Assembly: GCF_019740355.2 (NCBI RefSeq)
Contig: NZ_CP091819.1
Coordinates: 2,480,001-2,544,000, forward strand
Reading direction: 5' to 3'
Length of the DNA stretch: 64,000 bases
From: Paracrocinitomix mangrovi
Lineage (GTDB): Bacteria > Bacteroidota > Bacteroidia > Flavobacteriales_D > Crocinitomicaceae
A program made the translations under genes and the position numbers. Positions 8,377-17,257 of this stretch are shown in pieces. The stretch's first letter is position 1. Every line of letters starts with the position of its first letter. The notes under the pieces are model-generated. The model was not told where the DNA came from. It saw nothing but the letters and a program-made list of their open reading frames with translations, and searched no databases.

Positions 8377-8622
8377 TTATCTTCTTCTGCCAACTTTGTC
8401 AAAGTTCTTTTTTTTACGCTTAGCCAATTTTTTATACAGATTGACTTTTTCCTCGTATCCTTTCTTCCTTCTCCTATAGGTATTCATTGCGAGCAGATAA
8501 AAAATAAGTGTAATAACTCCACAAATGGCGATACCTAATAATATGCTTTGCCAGGAATATTCACCACTACTGTTATTTGTGTGATGAATAAAACCGGAAG
8601 GTAATCTTTGAACAAGTAACAT
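8377..8622 (-). CDS. Small single-pass membrane protein, unknown function
   Basis: 81 aa. One hydrophobic helix (about 26-46, LLGIAICGVITLIFYLLAM) followed by a highly basic tail (RRRKKGYEEK, KRKKKNFDKV). The tail is probably cytoplasmic and could touch nucleic acid or the ribosome. It lies 49 nt upstream of the DUF3109-rnpA-S41 unit on the same strand and may be its first gene. No family recognised; being short, it is only a moderately safe call. Confidence 0.5.
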   Translation of the reverse strand: MLLVQRLPSGFIHHTNNSSGEYSWQSILLGIAICGVITLIFYLLAMNTYRRRKKGYEEKVNLYKKLAKRKKKNFDKVGRRR

Positions 8623-8737
8623 AAGTGTCCAAGATACAAATGATTGGGTAATTTTTTTGTTATGGCTTAAAATCTAAGTTGAATCAATAATTCTATATTT
8701 AGCATCCAAATTACCTACCCATTAAGTTGTTAGCATC

Positions 8738-11700
8738 TTGAAACAAATAGTAAAATCCCTGTTCATTTTATTGCTTGCTATTAGCTGCAACAATACTACC
8801 CAAGTAGAGAATCAACCGGGTAACATAGAAGTAAATCCTCCTTCTTCTGAATTAAATCTAAATGAAGGATATTTCTTTAATCAGCTCACTAATGACACTA
8901 TTCAGGATATCATAGATTTTTATGGTGATACAGTAATTACCGGTCAGGAAATTGATTTTGAAGGTGAAACTTTTTCAAATGAAGAGAAGAATTTCATTAA
9001 AAAACAAGTAAAATATAATCCTTCAGCCGTTTCACATTTTGAAGCTTATCCAAATTTTAAAATGGCAAGCGGAGTTTTTGAGGAGCATCAAATCAAGAAA
9101 GAAAATCTAAAAGTGATTAATGTTAAATCCACTTTTAATGACACTACCCCTCATTTTATCATTGGGGCATTAGGAGATACAATACCAACAGGAGTGCCTT
9201 TTAAAATGACCGGAGAAAAAGTAAAGCTAATACAACCGGAAATAGTCGCAGCTAAACCTCCTTCATACAAAGATGCTACAAGTGTTAATATCCAGTATTT
9301 TGATATTTATCAGGGTTTAAAATCTTCCACTTCAAGAGGGTTATTACAAGACAGCAAGGGTAATATTTGGATGGGCACATCAGGAGGTGGGGCTAGCAAA
9401 TATGATGGTCACAATTTCATCCATTACTCAGAAGAATCAGGTTTATACGCAAATTCAGTTAATTCATTTTATGAAGATTTAAAAGGAAATATTTGGATGG
9501 CAACTGATCAGGGACTATCAAAATTTGACGGCGAAAGTTTTACAAATTACACAGAAGAAAACGGTTTGCCTTTTAATAGAGTTTGGGATGTAAAGGGGGA
9601 CAAAGATGGAGTAATATGGTTTGGTGGAGTTGGGTGTTTAAATAAATTAGATGGTGACTCTTTAACCATTTATTCCCATAACGAAGGTATGGCAGAAAAA
9701 GTAATTCTTTCCCTTTTAATTGACCATAAGAATAGAGTTTTGGTAGGAACAAATGGAGGAGGCCTGCATATTTTTGACGGAGAGAACATCACCATTTTAA
9801 GTAGCGAAACTGTAGGTCTTAATAGAGATGTAATCAATGACATTGAAGAAGACAAAAATGGGGTGATTTGGCTGGCACTAGGAATGGGTGGTGGCTTGAA
9901 CAGGTTTGACGGAAATTCTATTAAAAGATATTCAACTGAAAGTGGTTTAAATCACAACATAATCCGATCTACATTAATAGATAGTAAAGGAAATATTTGG
10001 TTTGGAACTTATGGAGCCGGAATTACTAAATGCGAAATCAATGAAGCAGGTGAAATTATTTCGTTGTACACTTTTGATGAATCAAACGGCTTAACCAGCA
10101 ATGTTGTTGAAGAAATTATGGAAGACAATGCCGGAAATATATGGTGTGGAACAAAAGATGGTGGAGTTTGTATGATTGATTTTAACGGTTTTGAAAATTA
10201 TGCTGAAAATGAAGGAATTAGCAATCGACATGTAAGTAGTATTGCTAAAGATAAAAATGGAGATTTATGGTTCGCCACTTTTGGGGCAGGAGTAACCAAA
10301 TACAATGGTCAAACATTTTCACATATTGATCAAGACGCCAACATCAACAGGAATTTTTTAAGATCGATTTACAATGATAAAACAGGAAATATTTGGATGG
10401 GATATAATTCAGGTGGGGTCAGTAAATTTGACGGAGAAACCTTCACCAATATCTACATTAGTGATGCATACGGCGGAAGTTCAATATCATTAATTTACAA
10501 TGATAATGCAGGTAATTATTGGTTTGGAAATGATTTAGGCATTTCAAAATTCGACGGTAATGAAATGACGCATTATCATGGAGCGAATGCCTTTGCCAGT
10601 TTTACAATTCACTCAATTTTGGAAGATGATGAACAAACTATGTGGATGGGTAGCCACGGAAGAGGTTTATACAAAATAGTTGATGACAAAATCACCTATT
10701 ACACTGAAAGAGAAGGATTAAGTTCAAATTTTGTTTCTTGTTTGTCTCAAGATCCTCAAGGTAGAATATGGATAGGTACCTACTTTGGCGGAATAAATGT
10801 TTTTGACGGTGAATCATTCACCTATTACTCAGAAAAAGATGGTTTACCATCTAATAATATTCGTTCAATAATTCAGGATCCAAAAGGAAACTTTTGGCTA
10901 GGGACCTCAAATGGAGTGGCATACATTTGCTTTGATAATCCAAAACCCAAAATTTACAGTTTTGGAAATCTGGATGGATTAAAAGGAATAAACTTTAATT
11001 CAAACAGTGTAGAAATAGATAATGAAAACAAAATTTGGTGGGGCACCGACAAAGGTTTGGTTGCACTGGATGTAGACAACTTAAAACTTTCAGAAAATCC
11101 CCCTCAAGTATCTTTGAGACAATTGGATCTCCATGGAAAATTTGTTGATTTCAGAAACAATGAAGACAGTCTTTTGGAAGATATAACTTACACTGAAGTA
11201 GCTTCATTTGAAAACTATCCTCTCAATTTAAAATTACCGTACAATAAAAATCATTTGACTTTCCACTTTTCTGCACTTGATTGGAATGCTCCACATAAAA
11301 TTAAATACAGCTACATTTTAGAAGGATTAAACAATGACTGGAGTGAACCTAGTGATGAAGGAAAAGCAGAATACAGAAACCTGCCACATGGACAATTTAA
11401 TTTTAAAGTATGTGCCATTGGTGAAAGTGGTGAATGGAGTCAACCATTTATTTACAGTTTTACAATTACACCACCATGGTGGAAAACCTGGTTTGCTCGC
11501 ATTTCTTTCATTGTAATTGTTTTGTTAATAATGTATGTTGGGATGCGTTTGAGAACCAGACAACTTAAAATACGACAAAAGGAACTAGAAACTAAAGTTG
11601 ACATTGCCACTCAAGAAATTAGAACACAGAAAGAAGCCGTTGAAAAGCAAAAAGCAGTCATTGAGCAGACACACAAACAACTTGCAGATACACATCAGGA

Positions 11701-12556
11701 ACTGGAAGAGAAAAACACTGAGATTTTAGACAGTATTCAATACGCAAAAAGAATCCAATCTGCCATTCTTCCACCAGAAAAATTGATTCATCAACACTTA
11801 CCAAACAGCTTTATCCTATATAAGCCTAAAGATATTGTTGCCGGTGATTTTTATTGGATGGAAGTAAAACCAAATGAAGTGCTAATTGCAGCAGCAGATT
11901 GTACCGGTCACGGTGTTCCGGGTGCAATGGTTTCTGTTATTTGTAATAATGGATTGAACAGATCTGTTAGAGAATTTAGCTGTGAAAAGCCGGGTGAAAT
12001 ATTGGATAAAACAAGAGAGTTGGTAATTGCGGAATTCGAAAAATCTGAAGAAGAAGTGAAAGACGGAATGGACATTGCGCTTGTTTCGCTTACACTCAAT
12101 AAAAAGAATGATATAGAGAATGAGAATGAAGATAACGAGCATTCTGTTTCTCATTCTCATTCTACTTCTCATTCTGTTTCTCATTCTCATTCTCTTCTAA
12201 AGTATGCTGGAGCTCACAATCCACTTTGGGTTATTAGAAAAGGAGAAACGGAAATTGAAGAAATAAAAGCTGATAAACAACCAATAGGAAAATTCATTGA
12301 TGCAGTTGATTTTCAAACACATGAAATAACCTTAAATAAAGGAGATCGTTTTTATATATTTTCAGATGGTTTTGCCGATCAATTTGGTGGAGATAAAGGC
12401 AAAAAATTTAAGTCGTCTAACTTTAAAAAGCTATTGCTGTCCATTCAATCAAATTCCATGTTTGAGCAGCAAGCTATTATTGACCAAACATTCGAAGAAT
12501 GGAAAGGACATCTTGAACAACTAGATGATGTTTGTGTAATTGGTGTTGAAGTTTAG
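8738..12556 (+). CDS. Two-component-type propeller sensor with SpoIIE (PP2C) phosphatase output
   Basis: 1272 aa, TTG start giving a lipoprotein-like signal (LLLAISC, Cys17). After an N-terminal domain (about 30-180) come many ~40-residue repeats with the regulator-propeller motif (GNIWMGT, FDGESFTNY), making two beta-propellers to about 790; then a Y_Y_Y domain (about 810-905), one TM helix (about 913-937), a coiled coil (940-1000) and a SpoIIE/PP2C phosphatase domain (about 1000-1272). Metal-binding and signature motifs are present: AGDFYW, DCTGHGVPGAMVS, GMDIAL, SDGFADQFGG and DDVCVIG. In common Bacteroidota relatives the same sensor feeds a histidine kinase; here it feeds a Ser/Thr phosphatase. 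Residues about 1125-1153 are a His/Ser-repeat insertion. Confidence 0.9.
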   Translation: MKQIVKSLFILLLAISCNNTTQVENQPGNIEVNPPSSELNLNEGYFFNQLTNDTIQDIIDFYGDTVITGQEIDFEGETFSNEEKNFIKKQVKYNPSAVSHFEAYPNFKMASGVFEEHQIKKENLKVINVKSTFNDTTPHFIIGALGDTIPTGVPFKMTGEKVKLIQPEIVAAKPPSYKDATSVNIQYFDIYQGLKSSTSRGLLQDSKGNIWMGTSGGGASKYDGHNFIHYSEESGLYANSVNSFYEDLKGNIWMATDQGLSKFDGESFTNYTEENGLPFNRVWDVKGDKDGVIWFGGVGCLNKLDGDSLTIYSHNEGMAEKVILSLLIDHKNRVLVGTNGGGLHIFDGENITILSSETVGLNRDVINDIEEDKNGVIWLALGMGGGLNRFDGNSIKRYSTESGLNHNIIRSTLIDSKGNIWFGTYGAGITKCEINEAGEIISLYTFDESNGLTSNVVEEIMEDNAGNIWCGTKDGGVCMIDFNGFENYAENEGISNRHVSSIAKDKNGDLWFATFGAGVTKYNGQTFSHIDQDANINRNFLRSIYNDKTGNIWMGYNSGGVSKFDGETFTNIYISDAYGGSSISLIYNDNAGNYWFGNDLGISKFDGNEMTHYHGANAFASFTIHSILEDDEQTMWMGSHGRGLYKIVDDKITYYTEREGLSSNFVSCLSQDPQGRIWIGTYFGGINVFDGESFTYYSEKDGLPSNNIRSIIQDPKGNFWLGTSNGVAYICFDNPKPKIYSFGNLDGLKGINFNSNSVEIDNENKIWWGTDKGLVALDVDNLKLSENPPQVSLRQLDLHGKFVDFRNNEDSLLEDITYTEVASFENYPLNLKLPYNKNHLTFHFSALDWNAPHKIKYSYILEGLNNDWSEPSDEGKAEYRNLPHGQFNFKVCAIGESGEWSQPFIYSFTITPPWWKTWFARISFIVIVLLIMYVGMRLRTRQLKIRQKELETKVDIATQEIRTQKEAVEKQKAVIEQTHKQLADTHQELEEKNTEILDSIQYAKRIQSAILPPEKLIHQHLPNSFILYKPKDIVAGDFYWMEVKPNEVLIAAADCTGHGVPGAMVSVICNNGLNRSVREFSCEKPGEILDKTRELVIAEFEKSEEEVKDGMDIALVSLTLNKKNDIENENEDNEHSVSHSHSTSHSVSHSHSLLKYAGAHNPLWVIRKGETEIEEIKADKQPIGKFIDAVDFQTHEITLNKGDRFYIFSDGFADQFGGDKGKKFKSSNFKKLLLSIQSNSMFEQQAIIDQTFEEWKGHLEQLDDVCVIGVEV
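12115..12195. repeat. Simple-sequence insertion with inverted and direct repeats inside the PP2C domain
   Basis: Arms AGAGAATGAGAATGA (12115-12129) and TCATTCTCATTCTCT (12181-12195) are perfect 15-bp inverted repeats. Between them, a ~30-bp unit is repeated directly (12141-12163 and 12171-12193 identical). It encodes ENENEDNEHSVSHSHS-type low-complexity sequence that the paralogous phosphatase lacks. Confidence 0.9.
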
Positions 12557-12557
12557 G

Positions 12558-13157
12558 CTAATCAATCTTAATTTTTGGCAATCCCAAATTGAATTTTACG
12601 GCCAAAATTCTGATACCTATCACTAAAGAAACAGCAATAATAAATCCTACAACAGGTAATAAAAAAACATTTTGAAAAAGGAAAAACACCACTACTCCAA
12701 CTAATGCAGCTGAAGCGTAAATTTCTTTTCTAAAAATCAGGGGAACATCATTGCACAATACATCTCTCAGCAATCCACCAAAAGTTCCAGTTATCATTCC
12801 GCAGATGATAGCATATACTGGATCAATACCTGCCGCCAGAGCTTTTTGAAATCCACCTATTGCAAAAACTCCCAAACCAATGGCGTCAAACAGGAATAGT
12901 GATTTTCTAAGAATCTGCAGTTTCTTATAAAACACATATGCCAAAACAACGCCACAGAAGACCGCTAAAGCATACCACTTGCTCTGCATCCATCCAACCG
13001 GTAAAGAACCTATTAAAACGTCTCTAATCGTCCCTCCGCCCAATGCTGTGACAAAGGCAATAACACTTACTCCTACAAAATCAAATCTTTTATTTGCGGC
13101 GGTCAATGCACCACTGATTGCAAAAACCATTGTTCCAATAACTTCTACTACGAACAT
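12558..13157 (-). CDS. TRIC-type cation channel / UPF0126 membrane protein (YicG family)
   Basis: 199 aa from the chosen start, with six to seven hydrophobic helices and two copies of the family repeat: GTMVFAISGAL ... GGGTIRDVL and GVFAIGGFQKAL ... TFGGLLRDVL. The duplicated GG-x-x-RD motif is diagnostic of this family, whose prokaryotic members form trimeric monovalent-cation channels. A longer frame begins at 13184, but those nine extra codons lie inside the atpG terminator hairpin, so the ATG at 13157 (MFVVEVIG) is preferred. Convergent with, and 1 nt from, the propeller-phosphatase gene. Confidence 0.9.
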   Translation of the reverse strand: MFVVEVIGTMVFAISGALTAANKRFDFVGVSVIAFVTALGGGTIRDVLIGSLPVGWMQSKWYALAVFCGVVLAYVFYKKLQILRKSLFLFDAIGLGVFAIGGFQKALAAGIDPVYAIICGMITGTFGGLLRDVLCNDVPLIFRKEIYASAALVGVVVFFLFQNVFLLPVVGFIIAVSLVIGIRILAVKFNLGLPKIKID

Positions 13158-13159
13158 AT

Positions 13160-13199
13160 CATAAAACAAAAAACCCGATCTCATAACGAGATCGGGTTT
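13160..13199 (-). terminator. Rho-independent terminator of the ATP synthase operon
   Basis: 12-bp perfect stem AAACCCGATCTC (13171-13182) / GAGATCGGGTTT (13188-13199) with loop ATAAC, followed on the minus strand by a T-rich tail. Lies 20 nt after the atpG stop. Confidence 0.9.
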
Positions 13200-13219
13200 G
13201 TATAAATAGATTTTTAATC

Positions 13220-14101
13220 TTATCCTTTTAGTGCTTCTGCACCTCCAACGATCTCTAAAATCTCGTTTGTAATTGCTGCCTGACGAGCTTTGTTGTAATC
13301 AATTTTCAATTGTTTATTCAACTCAGCTGCGTTATCAGTTGCTTTGTGCATTGCAGTCATCCTTGCTCCATGTTCACCAGCATGTGAATCTAATAAAGCA
13401 GAGTACAACTGAATTTTTAAAGATTTAGGAATTAAGCTTTCCACGATCTCTTCTTTTGAAGGTTCAAAAATGTAATCAAGATTCACTTTTGATTCTTCAT
13501 CTGATTCAGCAGGTACAATGGGTAAAAATTGCTCAGCAGTTACAATTTGAGTGGCTACATTTTTAAAGTGGTTATAAACCAATATCACTTTATCAATGTT
13601 TCCTGCAGTATAAGCATCCATGATTTTTTCAGCTGCCGGAGCTGCTTTATCAAATGACAAGTCGTTCCAGATTTCCTCCATGTGACTTGGCAAGTTTCTA
13701 CCACGAATGTTGAATTCAGTTTTCTTAAAAACGTCGTTCGCTTTTTTACCGATAGACAAAACAGAAACGTTTTTATCTGCATAATCGTTCTTAGCCAATC
13801 TCAACGCTTCTTTGATTACGTTGTTATTGAAACCACCACATAAACCTCTGTTAGAAGTTACTGCAACGATCAATACATTTTTAATGTCTCCACGCTCAGC
13901 AAATTTGTTTTCAGACAAATCCAATGAAGCAGATAAATTAGATAAAATCTCCTGCAATTTATTTGAATAAGGACGCATTTGCGTAACGGCATCCTGAGCT
14001 CTTTTTAACTTAGCAGCAGATACCATTTTCATGGCAGAAGTAATTTGCATAGTAGAGTCTACTGATGCAATTCTGTTTCTAATTTCTTTTAAGTTCGCCA
14101 T
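13220..14101 (-). CDS. atpG: ATP synthase F1 subunit gamma
   Basis: 293 aa central-stalk subunit that rotates inside the alpha3beta3 head. The N-terminal helix MANLKEIRNRIASVDSTMQI and the C-terminal helix (EHGARMTAMHKATDNA ... RQAAITNEILEIVGGAEAL) are the conserved shaft helices; VAVTSNRGLCGGFN is the Rossmann-like core motif. Last gene of the operon, followed by a strong terminator. Confidence 0.98.
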   Translation of the reverse strand: MANLKEIRNRIASVDSTMQITSAMKMVSAAKLKRAQDAVTQMRPYSNKLQEILSNLSASLDLSENKFAERGDIKNVLIVAVTSNRGLCGGFNNNVIKEALRLAKNDYADKNVSVLSIGKKANDVFKKTEFNIRGRNLPSHMEEIWNDLSFDKAAPAAEKIMDAYTAGNIDKVILVYNHFKNVATQIVTAEQFLPIVPAESDEESKVNLDYIFEPSKEEIVESLIPKSLKIQLYSALLDSHAGEHGARMTAMHKATDNAAELNKQLKIDYNKARQAAITNEILEIVGGAEALKG

Positions 14102-14125
14102 ATCTATTTTAAGATATAAAACAAA

Positions 14126-14155
14126 AGATCGCTTCGCTCTTCAACCAAGCGATCT
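14126..14155. other. Intercistronic hairpin between atpA and atpG
   Basis: Perfect 9-bp inverted repeat AGATCGCTT (14126-14134) / AAGCGATCT (14147-14155), 12-nt loop, in the 70-nt gap after atpA. No clear T-run follows on the coding strand, so it may affect mRNA processing or stability rather than termination. Confidence 0.6.
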
Positions 14156-14171
14156 GTCTTAATTCTAACTA

Positions 14172-15749
14172 TTATTCGTATTTAGCAGCAATATCTTTTG
14201 CTACTGTCTCCAATACATTTGTCAAATCATCATTGTAATCACCTTTGGCCAATTTGTCCATAGTGTCTTTGTGATTTGCATTCAATGTATTGATAAACTG
14301 AGATTCGAATTCTTTTACTTTGTTTACAGGAACATTAGTCAATAAACCTTTTGTTCCAACGTAAATAATAGCAACTTGATTCTCTACTCTAAATGGATCT
14401 CCTTCTCTTTGTTTCAAGATCTCCACGTTTTTAGATCCTTTATCAAGTACCGCTTTAGTAGCAGCATCCAAATCAGAACCAAATTTTGCGAAGGCCTCTA
14501 ACTCTCTATATTGCGCTTGATCCAATTTCAAAGTACCAGATACTTTTTTCATTGATTTAATTTGCGCAGATCCACCAACACGTGATACAGAGATACCAAC
14601 GTTAATTGCAGGACGTACACCAGAGTTAAACAAGTTAGACTCCAAGAAAATCTGACCATCAGTAATCGAAATTACGTTAGTCGGAATATATGCAGATACG
14701 TCACCCGCTTGTGTTTCAATAATTGGAAGGGCAGTTAATGATCCACCACCTTTTACTTTTCCTTTCAATGATTCAGGAAGGTCATTCATTTCACCTGCAA
14801 TTTTATCGTCAGCGATAACTTTAGCAGCTCTCTCTAACAATCTTGAGTGCAAGTAGAATACGTCACCAGGGTAAGCCTCACGTCCTGGAGGTCTTCTAAG
14901 TAACAATGATACCTCACGGTAAGCAACTGCTTGTTTTGATAAATCATCATAGATAATCAAAGCAGGTCTTCCTGTATCTCTAAAATACTCACCAATTGCA
15001 GCACCAGCAAACGGAGCATAGAACTGCATTGGAGCAGGGTCAGATGCGTTTGCAGCAACAATTGTTGTATAAGCCATAGCTCCTGCAGCTTCTAATTTAG
15101 AAACGATTCCAGCAACAGTTGAAGCTTTTTGTCCAATTGCTACATAGATACAGAATACAGGCTCTCCTTTATCGTAAAATTCTTTTTGATTCAAAATGGT
15201 ATCGATCGCCACTGTAGTTTTACCAGTTTGACGGTCACCAATGATCAACTCTCTTTGTCCTCTTCCAATTGGAATCATTGAGTCAATCGCTTTAATACCA
15301 GTTTGCAACGGCTCGTTTACCGGCTGACGGAAAATTACACCGGGTGCTTTTCTTTCTAAAGGCATTTCCAAAGTTTCGCCTTGAATTTCACCTTTACCAT
15401 CAATTGGAGTACCCATTGTGTCAACAACACGTCCAACAATACCTTCACCTACATTAATAGAAGCGATTAAGTTCAATCTTTTTACAGTATCTCCTTCTTT
15501 AATCTCATCAGATTTTCCTAACAATACTGCACCAACGTTGTCTTCCTCAAGGTTCAAAACGATTCCTCTTAAACCATTGTGGAATTCAATCATCTCACCG
15601 TACTGAACTCCGTTCAATCCGTAAATACGTGCAATACCATCACCTACTTGAAGGATAGTACCTACTTCTTCTAATTCAGCTTCCGTTTTAACTCCTGAAA
15701 GTTGCTCTCTCAAAATTGCAGAAACTTCTGCCGGTTTTACATCTGCCAT
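14172..15749 (-). CDS. atpA: ATP synthase F1 subunit alpha
   Basis: 525 aa non-catalytic nucleotide-binding subunit of the F1 head. Walker A is GDRQTGKT (about 172-179), followed by the conserved [10 protein letters not shown] and the ATPase alpha/beta signature [17 protein letters not shown]. The length matches other Bacteroidota alpha subunits. Within the operon it follows atpH and precedes atpG. Confidence 0.99.
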   Translation of the reverse strand: MADVKPAEVSAILREQLSGVKTEAELEEVGTILQVGDGIARIYGLNGVQYGEMIEFHNGLRGIVLNLEEDNVGAVLLGKSDEIKEGDTVKRLNLIASINVGEGIVGRVVDTMGTPIDGKGEIQGETLEMPLERKAPGVIFRQPVNEPLQTGIKAIDSMIPIGRGQRELIIGDRQTGKTTVAIDTILNQKEFYDKGEPVFCIYVAIGQKASTVAGIVSKLEAAGAMAYTTIVAANASDPAPMQFYAPFAGAAIGEYFRDTGRPALIIYDDLSKQAVAYREVSLLLRRPPGREAYPGDVFYLHSRLLERAAKVIADDKIAGEMNDLPESLKGKVKGGGSLTALPIIETQAGDVSAYIPTNVISITDGQIFLESNLFNSGVRPAINVGISVSRVGGSAQIKSMKKVSGTLKLDQAQYRELEAFAKFGSDLDAATKAVLDKGSKNVEILKQREGDPFRVENQVAIIYVGTKGLLTNVPVNKVKEFESQFINTLNANHKDTMDKLAKGDYNDDLTNVLETVAKDIAAKYE

Positions 15750-15811
15750 CTTTATTTGTTTTTGTTTGGTGTCAATCGCTTTAGCTTAATTTATCGATCA
15801 ACACAAATACT

Positions 15812-16348
15812 TTAGTTTAACAATATGTTTTTCAAATTCGCCAATTGACTCTTAATAGAAGCGTCAATTTGTTTATCTTCAACTGAAACGATAAATCCAC
15901 CAATCAAAGATTGATCAACTGATTCGTTCAATTCAACATCACCTTTAAAGTGCTCGTTTACTTTAGCAACGATAGCTTTCTTTACTTTATCCTCTAAAGC
16001 AACTGCAGATTTTAAATTAACCACTACAATTCCCTTGTGTTTTTTATACTGAGAGATAAAGCTTTCTGTAATTTCAGGTAATAAGTTTTCTCTTGAATTT
16101 TTTGTAATCAACTTCAAAAACTCAAGGGTCATTTTTTCAACTTTACCTTGAAACATTGCATCATAAACCGTGTTCTTTTTTCTTTTTTGAATTATCGGAG
16201 AATCCAAAAATGCCATGAACTCGCGGCTATCGTAGCAAAGTGAATCTAGCATTTGCACATCAGCATATACCTTTTCAATTGACTTCATTTCAATTGCCAG
16301 GTCCATGTATGCTGTTGCGTATCTTATTGCTGCTTTACTTGCTGCCAT
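15812..16348 (-). CDS. atpH: ATP synthase F1 subunit delta
   Basis: 178 aa peripheral-stalk subunit joining the b subunit to the top of F1. Landmarks: N-terminal RYATAYMDLAIE, the central FLKLITKNSRENLLPEI, and the C-terminal VDQSLIGGFIVSVEDKQIDASI, where GGF and D are family-conserved. Between atpF and atpA. Confidence 0.96.
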   Translation of the reverse strand: MAASKAAIRYATAYMDLAIEMKSIEKVYADVQMLDSLCYDSREFMAFLDSPIIQKRKKNTVYDAMFQGKVEKMTLEFLKLITKNSRENLLPEITESFISQYKKHKGIVVVNLKSAVALEDKVKKAIVAKVNEHFKGDVELNESVDQSLIGGFIVSVEDKQIDASIKSQLANLKNILLN

Positions 16349-16436
16349 TTGTTTTTGTTTAGATCAAAGATTAAGGAGAAAAGAGCAATGACTTTATGAG
16401 TCGGATTTCTTAATTCCCTGTTCCTTTTTCAATTTT

Positions 16437-16934
16437 TTAATTAACGTTGATGTCTTCAGCTAATTTTTCAGCCAATGCTTTTTGTTTAGCATCAGATGTC
16501 ATTTCACCTTTAATTACTTTTTCAGCAATTTCTAGAGACAATGAAGCTACTGTAGTTTTCAATTCAGATAAAGCAGCAGCTTTTTCTGATTGAATAGTTT
16601 TTTGTGCGTCAGCAATAATTCTGTTTGCTTCAGCTTTAGCTTCTTCTCTTGCCTCAGCCACCAATTTTTTGCTAGTTTCAGTTGCTTCTTTCATCATCTG
16701 ATCACGCTCAACTCTAGCTTCTTTCAACATCTTCTCATTTTGAGCTTGCATTTGTTGCATCTCGTGCTTTGTTTTTGTCGCCATTTCAATTGACTCAGCG
16801 ATTACTTTTTCACGATCGTTAACAGCAGTTAACATTGGTTTCCAAGCAAACTTCTTTAATAAGAATAACAAAACAAGAAATACTAAACCACCCCAAATGA
16901 TTTGTCCTACTGCAGGTGTAATTAATGGATGCAT
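16437..16934 (-). CDS. atpF: ATP synthase F0 subunit b
   Basis: 165 aa. One N-terminal membrane helix (about 9-27, GQIIWGGLVFLVLLFLLKKF) followed by a long charged helix rich in Glu/Lys/Ala that dimerises as the peripheral stalk (about 30-160). Typical length and position between the c and delta genes. Confidence 0.97.
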   Translation of the reverse strand: MHPLITPAVGQIIWGGLVFLVLLFLLKKFAWKPMLTAVNDREKVIAESIEMATKTKHEMQQMQAQNEKMLKEARVERDQMMKEATETSKKLVAEAREEAKAEANRIIADAQKTIQSEKAAALSELKTTVASLSLEIAEKVIKGEMTSDAKQKALAEKLAEDINVN

Positions 16935-16973
16935 ATCTAAAATTTTACTTTTTAATTAATCTTTTTTAAAAGC

Positions 16974-16998
16974 TGGTGTCAGGCAATCCCTGACACCA
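16974..16998 (-). other. Intercistronic hairpin between atpE and atpF
   Basis: Perfect 10-bp stem TGGTGTCAGG (16974-16983) / CCTGACACCA (16989-16998), 5-nt loop; on the coding strand it is followed by CTTTT. It lies directly downstream of atpE, the most abundantly needed subunit gene, so it could be a partial terminator or 3' stabiliser. Confidence 0.7.
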
Positions 16999-17012
16999 AA
17001 CTTTTTGTTTTT

Positions 17013-17237
<225 letters not shown>

Positions 17238-17257
17238 TTAATTAAAAAAATTACAAT

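Noticed and set aside
11882-12190. Minus-strand frame beginning with an Arg-Met-Arg-Asn repeat
   Set aside because: It is the reverse reading of the simple-sequence insertion in the propeller phosphatase gene, with no start context or family match.
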